The position numbers and the translations under genes are program-made. Below are positions 15,760 through 25,424 of a stretch of 47,907 bases of DNA, piece by piece. Within the stretch, counting starts at the first letter, position 1. Each line of letters opens with the position of its first letter. Where the stretch lies: the NCBI GenBank assembly GCA_035565675.1, contig DATMSA010000020.1, forward strand, positions 1 through 47,907. Reading direction: 5' to 3'. Source of the DNA: Capillimicrobium sp035565675. Lineage in GTDB: Bacteria; Actinomycetota; Thermoleophilia; Solirubrobacterales; Solirubrobacteraceae. A model generated the notes under the pieces. It saw only the letters and a program-made list of their open reading frames with translations, was not told the DNA's origin and did not search any database.

Positions 15760-16689
15760 ATGGCCGACGAGCGCGACATGGACCTTCGCCGGGCGGCGAT
15801 GGATCACGTCCGCTCGTTGGCGCGGACGTTCGACGATCTCGTGCCGGTCGAGGCGCTTCGGCAGGGCTTCGATTTCGACGCGCGGCGGGTGAGCCTCGGC
15901 TCGTTCTACAGCGGGATCTTCCGCCCGCGCGAGGCTCGCGGACCTGCTGCGCTGACACTCGTGACCGCACCGTCCTCGCCGTACGCGGACGGCATCGGTC
16001 CGGAAGGCGACTCGTTCGTCTACCACTACCGCTCGCCGGGGCGGGACACGTATGAGGCCCGCGCGGCAGCCGAGCGCGACAACGCGGCGCTGCGCGCGGC
16101 CGCCCGTCTCGTCGTGCCGCTGATCTACTTCCACGGCGTCGCACCCGGACAGTACGTCCCGATCGCGCCGGTCTTCGTCACCCGGGACGACCCGGATCAG
16201 CGCGTCGTGCACCTCGAGGCCGCGCTCCCGATCAAGGACGTCGGCGATGTCGGGCTCCAGTCCGACGAGGTTGTTCGGCGATACGCGACGCGAGAAGCCC
16301 GCGTGCGACTCCATCAGCACCGCTTCCGTCATCTCGTCCTCGGCGCCTACCAAGGGCGCTGCGCGGTCTGCGCGCTGCGCGAGACCTCGTTGCTGCAGGC
16401 CGCCCACATCATCGAGGACCGCGATCCCGCCGGCGCAGCGGCGGTCGTCAACGGCATCGCTCTCTGCGCGATCCATCACCTGGCCTATGACCGCAACGTC
16501 ATGGGCATCGACCCCGATGGCGTCGTTCACATCGCCGCCCGGCTGCTCGAGGAGGTCGACGGCCCGATGCTTCGAACCGGCCTGCAGGGCTTTCACGGCC
16601 AGACGATCTCGCTGCCGCGACGGCGCGCCGATCGACCTGACCCCCACCGGCTCGAGATCCGCTTCGACGCGTTCCGCGAGGCGAGCTGA
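15760..16689 (+). CDS. HNH endonuclease domain protein, putative restriction enzyme
   Basis: The C-terminal half carries an HNH nuclease: GRCAVC (C201, C204) as a zinc knuckle, QAAHII with H216, VNGIALC with N231, and AIHHLAYDRN with H239/H240. The N-terminal 190 residues form a separate domain (YSGIFRPREARGPAALTLVT, DSFVYHYRSP), similar in layout to predicted restriction enzymes of the COG3440 kind. No methyltransferase lies nearby, so it may cut modified DNA or act alone; this is inference. The start is uncertain: ATG at 15709, 15760 or 15799 are all possible, and 15760 is a compromise (309 residues). It converges on recD with a 6-bp gap. Confidence 0.78.
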   Translation: MADERDMDLRRAAMDHVRSLARTFDDLVPVEALRQGFDFDARRVSLGSFYSGIFRPREARGPAALTLVTAPSSPYADGIGPEGDSFVYHYRSPGRDTYEARAAAERDNAALRAAARLVVPLIYFHGVAPGQYVPIAPVFVTRDDPDQRVVHLEAALPIKDVGDVGLQSDEVVRRYATREARVRLHQHRFRHLVLGAYQGRCAVCALRETSLLQAAHIIEDRDPAGAAAVVNGIALCAIHHLAYDRNVMGIDPDGVVHIAARLLEEVDGPMLRTGLQGFHGQTISLPRRRADRPDPHRLEIRFDAFREAS

Positions 16690-16695
16690 CCGCCG

Positions 16696-18564
16696 TCAGG
16701 CGCCGGGGCCCCACAGGCGGGCGCGCAGGCCCGACGCGCGGGCGGCCGGGCGCTGCACCGCGGTGCGCACCGCCTCCTCGGTGCCGACGAGCAGGACGTG
16801 GTCGCGCGCGCGGGTGACCGCGGTGTAGAGGAGCTCGCGCGTCAGCAGGCGCGAGGTCGGGTCGGGCAGCACGACCGCGGCGGTCCCGAACTGCGAGCCC
16901 TGGCTCTTGTGGACGGTCATCGCGTGGACGGTCTCGACGGCGCCCAGCCGGCTCGGGTGGACCTCGAACAGCGCGCCGGCGCGCGGGAAGGCGGCGAGGA
17001 CGTCGTCGCCGTGGGCGATCACGACGCCGGTGTCGCCGTTGTAGAGGCGCAGCGCGTAGTCGTTCTCGGCCACGAGCAGCGGCCGCCCGACGTACCACTC
17101 GCCGGTGGCGCTGAAGCCGTCGACGCCGGCGGCCAGCCACCCCTCGACGTGCCCCATCCAGGTCGCCGCGCCGTACGGGCCGCGGCGGTGCGCGCACAGC
17201 AGCCGGAAGGCGCCCAGCGCGTCGAGCGCGGCGGCGCCGTCGCCGGCGCGGGCGGCGGCGTGGACGGCCCGGCCGGCGGCGACAGCGGCGGCGCGCACCG
17301 GCTCCAGCACCGGCGCGGCGGCCGGATCGGCGGCGTCGGCCTCCAGCCAGCGCACGCCCTCGGGCGCCTCGCGCAGCGCGGCGAGCGTCGCGTCTGCGTC
17401 GCCGGCGCGGATCGCCTCGGCCAGCCGCGCGATGCCCTCGCCGTAGCGGTGGACGCGGTCGAGCACCACGATGCCGTCGGCGATCGCCGCGCCGGGCGGC
17501 GGTGCGCTCGCCTCGACCGCGGGCCCGACGACGTCGCCGAGCACCGCGCCCGCCTCGATCGAGGTGAGCTGGCCGGGGTCGCCGACGAGCACGAGCCGCG
17601 CCTCGGTCCGCACCGCCTCGACGAGCCGCGCCATCAGCGACAGCGACACCATCGAGGTCTCGTCGACGATCACGACGTCGTGGGGCAGCCGGTTGGCGCG
17701 GTGGTGGCGGAAGCGGCTGTGGCTGCCGGGCCGCCAGCCCAGCAGCCGGTGCAGCGTCGACGCGCCGAGCGCGGCCAGGCGCTCGCGCACGGGCGGCGCC
17801 ACGTCGAGGCGGCCGGCCTCGTGGCGCACCGCCTCATCCAGGCGCGCGGCCGCCTTGCCGGTGGGCGCGGCGAGCGCGATCAGCGGCGCGGGCGCGCCGG
17901 CCGCGTCGGCCTGCTCGAGCAGCAGCGCCACGATCTGCGCGACCGCCGTCGTCTTGCCGGTCCCGGGGCCGCCGGCGACGACCGCCAGCCGCCGGCGGAC
18001 CGCCGTCGCGGCGGCCCGCGCCTGGCGCCCGTCCGCGGCCTCGCCGAACAGCCGCTGCACGCCCGCGGCGAGCACGGCGGCGTCGACGCCGGGCGCCTCC
18101 TGCGCCCCGAGCGCGCGCAGGTCGGCGGCGACCTCCCGCTCCTCGCGCCAGTAGCGGTCCAGGTACAGCGCGCTGCCCTCGAGGCGCAGCGGCGCCGGCT
18201 CGCCGTCGTCGGCCGCGACCAGCGGGCTCGCCGCGACCCGCGCCGTCCACCCCGCCGGCTCGGGCCAGTCCAGCGCGGCGAGATCGACGCCGGCCTCGAC
18301 GTCCACGGCCGCGGTCTGCGCGATCGTGGCCAGGTCGACGCACACGTGCCCCAGCCGGGTGGCGCGCACCGCCAGCGCCGTGGCGAGCCGCACCGACTCG
18401 TCGTCCTCCCCGGCGAGCGCGCCCAGGCGCCGCGCGACGTGCACGTCGGCGGCGGCCAGCACGCCGGCCGCGTTGAACGCGCCCAGCAGCCCCGCGACGC
18501 CGAGCGCGCGGCGGACGTCCAGCGGGTCGACGGCGACCGCGGGGGCGTCGAGCTCGGCGCTCAC
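16696..18564 (-). CDS. recD: RecD, exonuclease V alpha subunit
   Basis: A 622-residue SF1B helicase with Walker A VAGGPGTGKTTAV, motif Ia APTGKAAARL, Walker B VIVDETSMVSLSLMARL, motif III GDPGQLTSIEAGAVLGD, motif V/VI TVHKSQGSQF and LYTAVTRARDHVLLVG. It is the fast 5'-3' motor of RecBCD. The N-terminal 150 residues are the RecB-contact domain. The start is GTG at 18562-18564, overlapping the recB stop as GTGA, so it is the third gene of a recC-recB-recD operon. Large open frames on the other strand here are GC shadows. Confidence 0.95.
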   Translation of the reverse strand: MSAELDAPAVAVDPLDVRRALGVAGLLGAFNAAGVLAAADVHVARRLGALAGEDDESVRLATALAVRATRLGHVCVDLATIAQTAAVDVEAGVDLAALDWPEPAGWTARVAASPLVAADDGEPAPLRLEGSALYLDRYWREEREVAADLRALGAQEAPGVDAAVLAAGVQRLFGEAADGRQARAAATAVRRRLAVVAGGPGTGKTTAVAQIVALLLEQADAAGAPAPLIALAAPTGKAAARLDEAVRHEAGRLDVAPPVRERLAALGASTLHRLLGWRPGSHSRFRHHRANRLPHDVVIVDETSMVSLSLMARLVEAVRTEARLVLVGDPGQLTSIEAGAVLGDVVGPAVEASAPPPGAAIADGIVVLDRVHRYGEGIARLAEAIRAGDADATLAALREAPEGVRWLEADAADPAAAPVLEPVRAAAVAAGRAVHAAARAGDGAAALDALGAFRLLCAHRRGPYGAATWMGHVEGWLAAGVDGFSATGEWYVGRPLLVAENDYALRLYNGDTGVVIAHGDDVLAAFPRAGALFEVHPSRLGAVETVHAMTVHKSQGSQFGTAAVVLPDPTSRLLTRELLYTAVTRARDHVLLVGTEEAVRTAVQRPAARASGLRARLWGPGA

Positions 18565-21500
18565 GTCGCCTCCAGCAGGTCGCTCAGATCCGCGATCAGG
18601 CCGGCCGGCGGGCGCCACGAGAACACGCCGTGCGGCGCTTCGCCGGCGCGCGGCGCGCCGGGCCCGGTCATCCCGCGCACGAACAGGTAGAGGACGCCGC
18701 CGAGGTCGCGGTCGGGGTCGTAGCCGGGCCGCCGCCAGCGCAGGTAGCGGTGCAGCGCGACGCCATACAGGAGCGCCTGCAGCGGGTAGTGCGCGCGCTG
18801 CATCGCGTCGGCGAGCGCGGCGGGCGCGTAGTCGTCCAGGCGGGCGGCGCGGCCGGGCGCCGACAGCCGGTTGGTCTTGTAGTCGACGATCAGGAAGCGG
18901 TCGCCCGCGCGCAGGACGCAGTCGATGCTGCCGGTGAGGTAGCCGCGCAGCGTCGCGGCGAGCGCGGGGTCGTCGAGGCGGTCGGCGTACCCGTCGAGCG
19001 GATCACCGGGCGCGACGTGGCGACGCAGCAGCGCGGCGATCGCGTGCACCGACACGGCGCCGGTCGGCCGGTCGCCGCCCGCCAGCGGCAGCTCGAACGT
19101 CAGCTCGTCGAGGCGGTCGGCGCGGGCGACGTCGCGCAGCGCGCGGTCGCCGGCCAGCGGCCCGAGCGGCGTCTCGATCGCGGCGCGCAGCCCGGCGACC
19201 ACCGCCGCCGTGTCGCCGAGGTCGACGTGCCGGCGTCCGCGTGCCCGGGCGAGCGTGTCGGCGAGCTCGGCGTCGAGGTCGGGCGCGGCGAAGTCCACGG
19301 CCTCGAAGACGTCGTGGACGAGGCTGCCGACCTGCGTCCCGCCCGGCATCGCCGCCAGCGGCAGCGCGTCGGCCGGCTCGGGCGCGGCGTCGGCGTCCGC
19401 CTCGTCGACGGCCGGCTCGTCGTCGACGAGGTCCTCCTCCGGCTCGCTGGCCACCCACGCGTCGTGGGCGACCGCGGTCAGCGCGCTGTAGGAGGTGCGC
19501 CGCCAGCGCTCGTCGAGCGCGCGGTCGAACGTCGCGGCCCGCAGCTCGGCCGCCGCCCGGGGCTGGCCCGACCAGTGCGCCGGCAGGCCTCCCAGCACCG
19601 AGCGCTCCACCGCGATCGCGCCGTCCGCCCGCGCGGCGATCTCCTCCAGTCGCGCGATCGCGGCCGCGTCGGTCGGCGTCGGCGGACCCTCGTCGGGCAC
19701 GGTCCCGTCGTCCTGGCGGGCGAACAGCAGCCGGCCCAGCGGCGAGTCGCTCGCCGGCTTCGTCCCCGCCCACCACACGACCGCCTGGTGGCGGGCGCGG
19801 GTGAGGGCCACGTAGGCCAGGCGCAGGTCCTCCCCGCGCTGCTCGCTCTCCTCGCGCGCCCGGTGCGCGCGGTACTCGCGCCCGGCGAGGCCGACGTCGA
19901 CCCGGCGGCAGTCGCCGTCGTGGTAGGCGACCGGGACCGGGTTGCGCGGCGACCAGCTCGGGTGCCACAGGTACGGCACGTAGACGATCGGGAACTCGAG
20001 GCCCTTGCTGCGGTGGATCGTCAGCACCTGCACGGCCTCGGCGTCGGACTCCAGGCGGCGGCTGCGCTCCTCGTCGCCCTCGTCGGCCGCCGCCTGGATG
20101 CGCTTGCGCAGCCAGCCCGACAGCGCGGCGACGCCGAGGTCGCCCTCCATCGCCGCCGCGTGCAGGAGCTGGCCGACGTGGCGCAGGTCGGTCATGCGCC
20201 GCTCGCCGTCGACCCGGGCCAGCAGGCGCTCGGGCACGAGCTCGCCGCGCGTGACCGCCTCCGCCAGTGCGGCGACGCCCTGCTCGCGCAGCAGCCGCGC
20301 CCAGCCGTGCAGCCGCGCGTGGACGTCGTCCCAGTCGGCGTCGCCGGCGAGCGCGATCCGCTCGGCGTCCCAGCCGACGAAGTCGGTGTGCGCGGCCGCG
20401 TGCGCGCGGATGCTCGAGCTCGGCCGCTCCAGCGCCTCCAGCAGCGCCAGCCAGTCGCGCGCGGCCGGCGTGGCGAACACGCTGCCCGCGCCGTTGAGGA
20501 CCGCGGGGACGCCGGCCGCCTCGAGCTGGGAGCGCACGAGCTCGGCGTCGACGTTGCGGCGCACGAGCACGGCCAGGTCGCCGGGCTCGACCCGCCGGCC
20601 GTCGATCGTGGCGGGCGAGTCGAGCAGGTCGACGACGTCGGCGGCGAGGTCGCGGGCGATGTGGGCGCGCGCGGCGTCGGTGTTCGCGTACCCGCCCGGG
20701 GTGGTGCGGACCTGGTCGCGCTCGACGACGCGCAGGCGCAGCGCGGCCGGCTGCGGCGCGCCGTGCAGGCGCGCCTCCCGGTTGGCGGGCGCGGGGCGCA
20801 CCGACCGGTAGGCGATCCCGGGGTGGCCGAGCTGCGCGTTGGCGAGCAGCTCGTCGTAGGCGGCCAGCAGCGGCCCGTCGCTGCGCCAGTTGACGTCGAG
20901 CGTCTCGTGCGCGGTGGCCGCGTCCTTGGCCGCCAGGTAGGCGTACACGTCGGCGCCGCGGAACGCGTAGATCGCCTGCTTGGGGTCCCCGATGAGCACG
21001 AGCGTGCAGCCGTCGACCCCGAACGCGCGGCGCATGATCGCCCACTGCGTCGGGTCGGTGTCCTGGAACTCGTCGACGAGGACGACCTCGTAGCGGTCGC
21101 GCAGCCGCTGGGCGATGGCGTCGCCGGCCGGGCCGGTCAGCGCGGCCTCCAGGCGGGTGAGCAGGTCCTCGTAGGTCATGATCCCCAGCCGCCGCTTGCG
21201 CCGCTCGACCTCGATGCGCACCGCCTCGGCCAGGCGCCGGCGCAGCGCCGGGGCGGAGTCGTCGTCGAGCCCCACGGGGTCCAGCGGCGCGGTGGGGTTG
21301 CGCACCGCCGCGGCGCGCGCGATCTCGCCCGCCTCCCTGCGGTCGAACGGCGGCGTCGCCTCGCCCTGGAAGCGGCGCACGTACAGGTCGTCGACCACCT
21401 CGTCGACGAGGTCGCGCACGTCCTCGACGAACGTGACGTCGGGCTCCAGGTCGCCGGCGATCCCCAGCCCCTCGAGCACGGCCTGGCAGAAGCCGTGCGT

Positions 21501-21884
21501 GGTGACGATCGTCGCGGCGTCGAAGTCGGCCAGCGCCGCCTGCAGCCGCGCGCGGCGCTCCTCGACCTCGGCGTCGCTGCCGTCGGCCAGCAGCGCGAGC
21601 ACGTCGTCGCCGAGCGGGACGCCGCCGCCGGCGAGCACGTCGGCCAGGCCCTGCTCGGCGCTGACGAGGCGCTCGCGGACGCGGTCGCGCAGCTCGGAGG
21701 TGGCGTTGCGCGTGAACGTGACGACGAGCAGGCGCTCGAGCGGGATGCCGCCGGCGACGTAGCGGGCCGCGAGTCCGGCGATCGTGTACGTCTTGCCGGT
21801 CCCCGCGCTGGCCTCGAGCACGGTGACGCCGCGCGGCAGCGGGCCGCAGACGTCGAAGGCGGGGGTGCCGGTCGCCGCGCTCAC
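18561..21884 (-). CDS. recB: RecB, exonuclease V beta subunit
   Basis: A 1107-residue UvrD-type helicase with a C-terminal nuclease. Motifs in order: LEASAGTGKTYT (residues about 23-34), TTHGFCQAVL, VVLVDEFQDTDPTQW, LIGDPKQAIYAFRGAD, VLTIHRSKGLEFPIVYVP, YVALTRARHQAVVWW. Then come an acidic linker (EPEEDLVDDEPAVDEADADA) and the nuclease with GSIDCVLR and FLIVDYKTNRL as the metal-binding Asp residues and Lys. The enzyme processes double-strand breaks and degrades foreign linear DNA. GTG at 21884 overlaps the recC stop (GTGA). Confidence 0.96.
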   Translation of the reverse strand: MSAATGTPAFDVCGPLPRGVTVLEASAGTGKTYTIAGLAARYVAGGIPLERLLVVTFTRNATSELRDRVRERLVSAEQGLADVLAGGGVPLGDDVLALLADGSDAEVEERRARLQAALADFDAATIVTTHGFCQAVLEGLGIAGDLEPDVTFVEDVRDLVDEVVDDLYVRRFQGEATPPFDRREAGEIARAAAVRNPTAPLDPVGLDDDSAPALRRRLAEAVRIEVERRKRRLGIMTYEDLLTRLEAALTGPAGDAIAQRLRDRYEVVLVDEFQDTDPTQWAIMRRAFGVDGCTLVLIGDPKQAIYAFRGADVYAYLAAKDAATAHETLDVNWRSDGPLLAAYDELLANAQLGHPGIAYRSVRPAPANREARLHGAPQPAALRLRVVERDQVRTTPGGYANTDAARAHIARDLAADVVDLLDSPATIDGRRVEPGDLAVLVRRNVDAELVRSQLEAAGVPAVLNGAGSVFATPAARDWLALLEALERPSSSIRAHAAAHTDFVGWDAERIALAGDADWDDVHARLHGWARLLREQGVAALAEAVTRGELVPERLLARVDGERRMTDLRHVGQLLHAAAMEGDLGVAALSGWLRKRIQAAADEGDEERSRRLESDAEAVQVLTIHRSKGLEFPIVYVPYLWHPSWSPRNPVPVAYHDGDCRRVDVGLAGREYRAHRAREESEQRGEDLRLAYVALTRARHQAVVWWAGTKPASDSPLGRLLFARQDDGTVPDEGPPTPTDAAAIARLEEIAARADGAIAVERSVLGGLPAHWSGQPRAAAELRAATFDRALDERWRRTSYSALTAVAHDAWVASEPEEDLVDDEPAVDEADADAAPEPADALPLAAMPGGTQVGSLVHDVFEAVDFAAPDLDAELADTLARARGRRHVDLGDTAAVVAGLRAAIETPLGPLAGDRALRDVARADRLDELTFELPLAGGDRPTGAVSVHAIAALLRRHVAPGDPLDGYADRLDDPALAATLRGYLTGSIDCVLRAGDRFLIVDYKTNRLSAPGRAARLDDYAPAALADAMQRAHYPLQALLYGVALHRYLRWRRPGYDPDRDLGGVLYLFVRGMTGPGAPRAGEAPHGVFSWRPPAGLIADLSDLLEAT

Positions 21885-24800
21885 CGGTCCTCCAGCTCCT
21901 CGCGGTCGCGCAGCGGGTCCCACAGGCGGCGCGCGAGCCGCCCGAAGCGGCTGGGCTCCGACACGTCCCAGCCCGGTCCGGCCTCGCCGTCGGCCGGCGG
22001 GATCTCCAGGAGCGCGTCGAGCGGCGCCTTCCCGCCGTGGACGAGCTGGTGCTCGGGCTCGGCGTCCTCGCGCTCGAAGTCGAAGCTCGACGTCCACTCC
22101 CCGTCGGCGGCGCGCCGCGGGTCGCCCCCGGCGCGCGCGGCCTCGGCGTAGGCGGCCGACGCCTTGCAGGCGATCGGCAGCGGCTCGCGCAGCCCGCGGC
22201 GGTAGAGGTCCAGGAGCCGCTCCAGCTCCCGCTCCGCGTCGCGGCGGCGCAGCGCCGGGTCGTCGGCCAGGGGCGGGATCGTGGCGATCGTGACGCCGTC
22301 GCCGCGGCGCGCGCGCCCGACCGTGACCGCGGTCCAGGGCGTGTCGGGATCCGACGCGGTGAGCGCCAGCAGCCGCACCCAGGCGGCGAGGCGGTGCTTG
22401 GGGCCGACGCGCGAGAAGATCGCGGTGCGTAGCGTCGCCCCGCACACCCCGGGGACGGTCCCGCTGATCGTCGTGGCGCCGACGACGGCGCGCACGTCGG
22501 CCGAGCGCGGGTCGGCCCCGTCGAGCACGGCGTCGGCGGCCTCGAAGATGCCCTGCACCTGGTTGACGAGCTCCTGGACGGGGACCTGCGCGAGCCGGCC
22601 GGGCGGCAGCAGGCCGCGGGCGATCTCCGCGCGGTAGGCGGCGCGCGCGTCGGTGCCGGCCAGGCGCGCGTCGAGCATCCGCTGGCCGACGTCCCAGCGC
22701 TCCAGCGCGTCGAGCTGGACCGGCAGCGCGTCGTCGATCTCGGTCGAGAAGTCGCCGAGCGAGACGCCGAGGCGGCGGCGCAGGAACGCGCGGACGGGGT
22801 GCTGGACGAAGCGGACGAGATCCTCGAGATCGACGAGCTCCTCCTCCAGCGGCGGCAGCGGCGCGGTGAGGAACGGGGCGGGCGCGTGGCGGGGCCCGGC
22901 GAGCGCGACGGCGCCGGCGAGCGCGACGCGGTCGAAGCTCCACGGCCGCTCGCCGTCGAAGTTGGCGGGGTCGAACGGCTGCAGCGGATGGCGGACCTGC
23001 ACGTGCTCGCGCGCGGGGCGGCCGTCCTCGGCGCGGACGGTGCGGTCGACGACGTCGAGCAGCTCGCCGACCGGCACGGCGGGCGGGCGCGGCGCGTTCG
23101 TGCGCTCGTCGTTGCCGGTGTAGGTGATGAGCAGGCGCTCCTCGGCGGCCATGAGCGCGTCGAGCAGGAGCTGGCGGTCCTCGCTGCGCGGGTCGCGCTC
23201 GCCGACGTGGGGGTTGTCGAGCGTGAGGTCGTCGCCGTCGCGGGGGGCGTGGCGCGGGAAGACGCCGTCGTCGAGGCCGAGCAGGCACACGACGCGATGC
23301 GGCACCGACCGCATCGGCATCAGCGTGCAGACGGTCAGGTGGCCGGTGCGGAAGTTCGCGCGGGTCGGGCGGCCGGCGAGGCGGTCGGCGAGCAGGGCGC
23401 GGACCTCGCCGAGCTGCAGCGGCGCGTCGGCGTCGCCGGCCTCGTCGACGAGCTCGTCGAGCATCCGCTGGAGCTGGGCGCGCTGCCAGGTGTCGCGCTC
23501 GCCGGTTGCGGTGAGCGCGTCGGCGGCATGGGCGATCGCCTCGGCCCAGTCGGCGACCGGCTGCGGCCGCGACAGCGCGTCGATCGCGCGGCGCAGGCGG
23601 GCGACGAGCTCGGCGAAGCGGCCGGCGAGGTCGATCGAGCCGCTGTCGACGTCGTCGAGCGCGAGCACGCCGGCGAAGAGGTGGCGCGGATCCTCGGGCA
23701 TCGCGACGCCGAGCAGCAGCCGGTCGACGCCGCGGCGGAACGTGCCGTGGTCGAGCCCGTCGAGCCGGTAGGGCGCGCGATGGTCGGCGTCCAGGCCCCA
23801 GCGGATCCCGCTGTCGGCCACCCATGACTCCAGGCGCAGGACGTCGTCGTCGTCGAAGCGGAAGCGGCGGCGCACCGGGTCGCGGTCGGCGAGGTCGAGG
23901 ACCTGCGAGGCGGTGACGCGCGCGGAGGCGAGGTCGAGGAGCTGGGCGACGACGCCGATGACCGGGTTGGTCTGGCGCACCGAGCGGTCGGCGAGGCGGA
24001 CGCGCAGGTCCGGGCCCGGATCGTCCTCGTCGCCGCCGGTGGCCGCGCCGGGGCCGAACGTGGCGTGGATGAGCGGCGCGAACGCCTCGATGTCCGGGCA
24101 CATGACGACGATGTCGCGCGGCTCCAGCGTCGGGTCCTCCTCGAGCAGGTGCAGAACCGCGTCGCGCAGCACCTCCACCTGGCGGGCGCGGCCGTGGCAG
24201 GCGTGGACCTGGAGGGACGTGTCGGAGGGGTCGAGGACGGGACGCTTTCGCGCGGCCGGCGCGGGGCGGTTGTGGCGGACGTCGGCCTGGAGGCGGGCCA
24301 GGAGCGTCGACGCCGGGCGGTCGCGGCCGTGGCGGTGGTCGCGGGTGCCGTCCGGGCCGCGCGCGAGGACGAGCTGCAGCTCGCGGGCGTCGCGGCCCCA
24401 CGAGGCGAGCAGGCGGTTCTCGGTGAGCGCGATGGTGGGGTCGTCGGCGCGCCGGCGCGGCGGCGGCCCGTCGAGGCGCTCGGCGACGGTCTCCCACAGG
24501 GCGGGCGACGGGTGCAGCAGGAGCAGGTGGACGTCGCGGCCGGCGGCGAGCGCGTGCAGGACGTCCACGTGCGCGGCGGGCAGTCGGGTGAGGCCGAACA
24601 CGGCCAGGCGCGGCGGGAGGTCCAGCAGCGCCGGGTCGTCGGTCAGGGCCGCGCACGCGTCCTGGGTGCGCTCGGCGGGCCCGGGCTCGCCGATGCGGGC
24701 GCGCAGGCGGCGCAGGAGCTCGGCCTGCCAGTGGTCGTCGGCGCGGCCGGCCAGCCAGCCGCGCACCATCTCGGGCCGGTAGAGCGCGTAGCGGTCGAAC

Positions 24801-25249
24801 AGCGACGCGAGGTGGCGCACCGCGCCGAGGCGGCGGGCGGCGCGGGTCTGCGCCGCCGGGTCCCTGGGGTCCTCGTCGCGGCCGATGTGGCGGGCCAGCT
24901 CGGCCAGCCACGGCTCGTCGATCGCCGCGTCGACGACCTCCAGCAGCGGCCACACCGCCCGCTCGGGGCGCCACGGGTCGGCGTCGGGGTCGACGCCGGC
25001 GGCGCTGGCGACCGCGTCGCGGATCAGCGCGTGCGGCGAGGGGAAGTCGACGTTCGCGCACACCCCGTCGCCGCGGCCCGGCGTGGCGCCGAGGTGGGCC
25101 GAGAGCTGCTGGGTCAGCCATCGCTCGATGCCGCGGGTGGGGACCGCGACCAGCTCGGGCGCGAACGGGTCGGGCGGCGGCTCGGCGAGCAGCTCCGCCA
25201 GGGCGGCGACGAGCGCGTCGGCGCGGTCGGATCGGTGGACGTGAAGCAC
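21881..25249 (-). CDS. recC: RecC, exonuclease V gamma subunit
   Basis: A 1122-residue protein beginning LHVHRSDRADALVAALAELL, the classic RecC N-terminus, followed by VAVPTRGIERWLTQQLSAHLG. Other family blocks are ADNPHVGERDPRSEDRQLLL-like sequence near residue 680 (NPHVGERDPRSEDRQLLLDA) and CLLGLDDGVFPRH. RecC is an inactive helicase fold that holds RecB and RecD and reads Chi-type sites as the complex moves. GTG at 25249 is chosen because the family motif begins at the next codon. No Shine-Dalgarno sequence is visible, but GATACT lies 10-15 bases upstream, so a nearly leaderless message is possible. It is the first gene of the operon. Confidence 0.95.
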   Translation of the reverse strand: MLHVHRSDRADALVAALAELLAEPPPDPFAPELVAVPTRGIERWLTQQLSAHLGATPGRGDGVCANVDFPSPHALIRDAVASAAGVDPDADPWRPERAVWPLLEVVDAAIDEPWLAELARHIGRDEDPRDPAAQTRAARRLGAVRHLASLFDRYALYRPEMVRGWLAGRADDHWQAELLRRLRARIGEPGPAERTQDACAALTDDPALLDLPPRLAVFGLTRLPAAHVDVLHALAAGRDVHLLLLHPSPALWETVAERLDGPPPRRRADDPTIALTENRLLASWGRDARELQLVLARGPDGTRDHRHGRDRPASTLLARLQADVRHNRPAPAARKRPVLDPSDTSLQVHACHGRARQVEVLRDAVLHLLEEDPTLEPRDIVVMCPDIEAFAPLIHATFGPGAATGGDEDDPGPDLRVRLADRSVRQTNPVIGVVAQLLDLASARVTASQVLDLADRDPVRRRFRFDDDDVLRLESWVADSGIRWGLDADHRAPYRLDGLDHGTFRRGVDRLLLGVAMPEDPRHLFAGVLALDDVDSGSIDLAGRFAELVARLRRAIDALSRPQPVADWAEAIAHAADALTATGERDTWQRAQLQRMLDELVDEAGDADAPLQLGEVRALLADRLAGRPTRANFRTGHLTVCTLMPMRSVPHRVVCLLGLDDGVFPRHAPRDGDDLTLDNPHVGERDPRSEDRQLLLDALMAAEERLLITYTGNDERTNAPRPPAVPVGELLDVVDRTVRAEDGRPAREHVQVRHPLQPFDPANFDGERPWSFDRVALAGAVALAGPRHAPAPFLTAPLPPLEEELVDLEDLVRFVQHPVRAFLRRRLGVSLGDFSTEIDDALPVQLDALERWDVGQRMLDARLAGTDARAAYRAEIARGLLPPGRLAQVPVQELVNQVQGIFEAADAVLDGADPRSADVRAVVGATTISGTVPGVCGATLRTAIFSRVGPKHRLAAWVRLLALTASDPDTPWTAVTVGRARRGDGVTIATIPPLADDPALRRRDAERELERLLDLYRRGLREPLPIACKASAAYAEAARAGGDPRRAADGEWTSSFDFEREDAEPEHQLVHGGKAPLDALLEIPPADGEAGPGWDVSEPSRFGRLARRLWDPLRDREELEDR

Positions 25250-25424
25250 TGCGGCACGACGCAGTATCGCTGCCCGGACCGACGGGCCGAGTCGGCATCC
25301 GTCGATCTCGAGCGCGCCATGGCGGTGTTTGCCGTCCGTCGCTAGACGAGACGGGGCTCGCCCGCGCCCGCGATCCGTCCATCCCCCCTCGGCCGCCCGG
25401 CCCACGGCTCCGAGGTCGCGACCG

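Noticed and set aside
16798..22151. Open frames of 630 and 1173 codons opposite recD and recB
   Set aside because: No recognisable domains; composition is typical of the complementary strand of very GC-rich genes, and recBD motifs are clear on the other strand.
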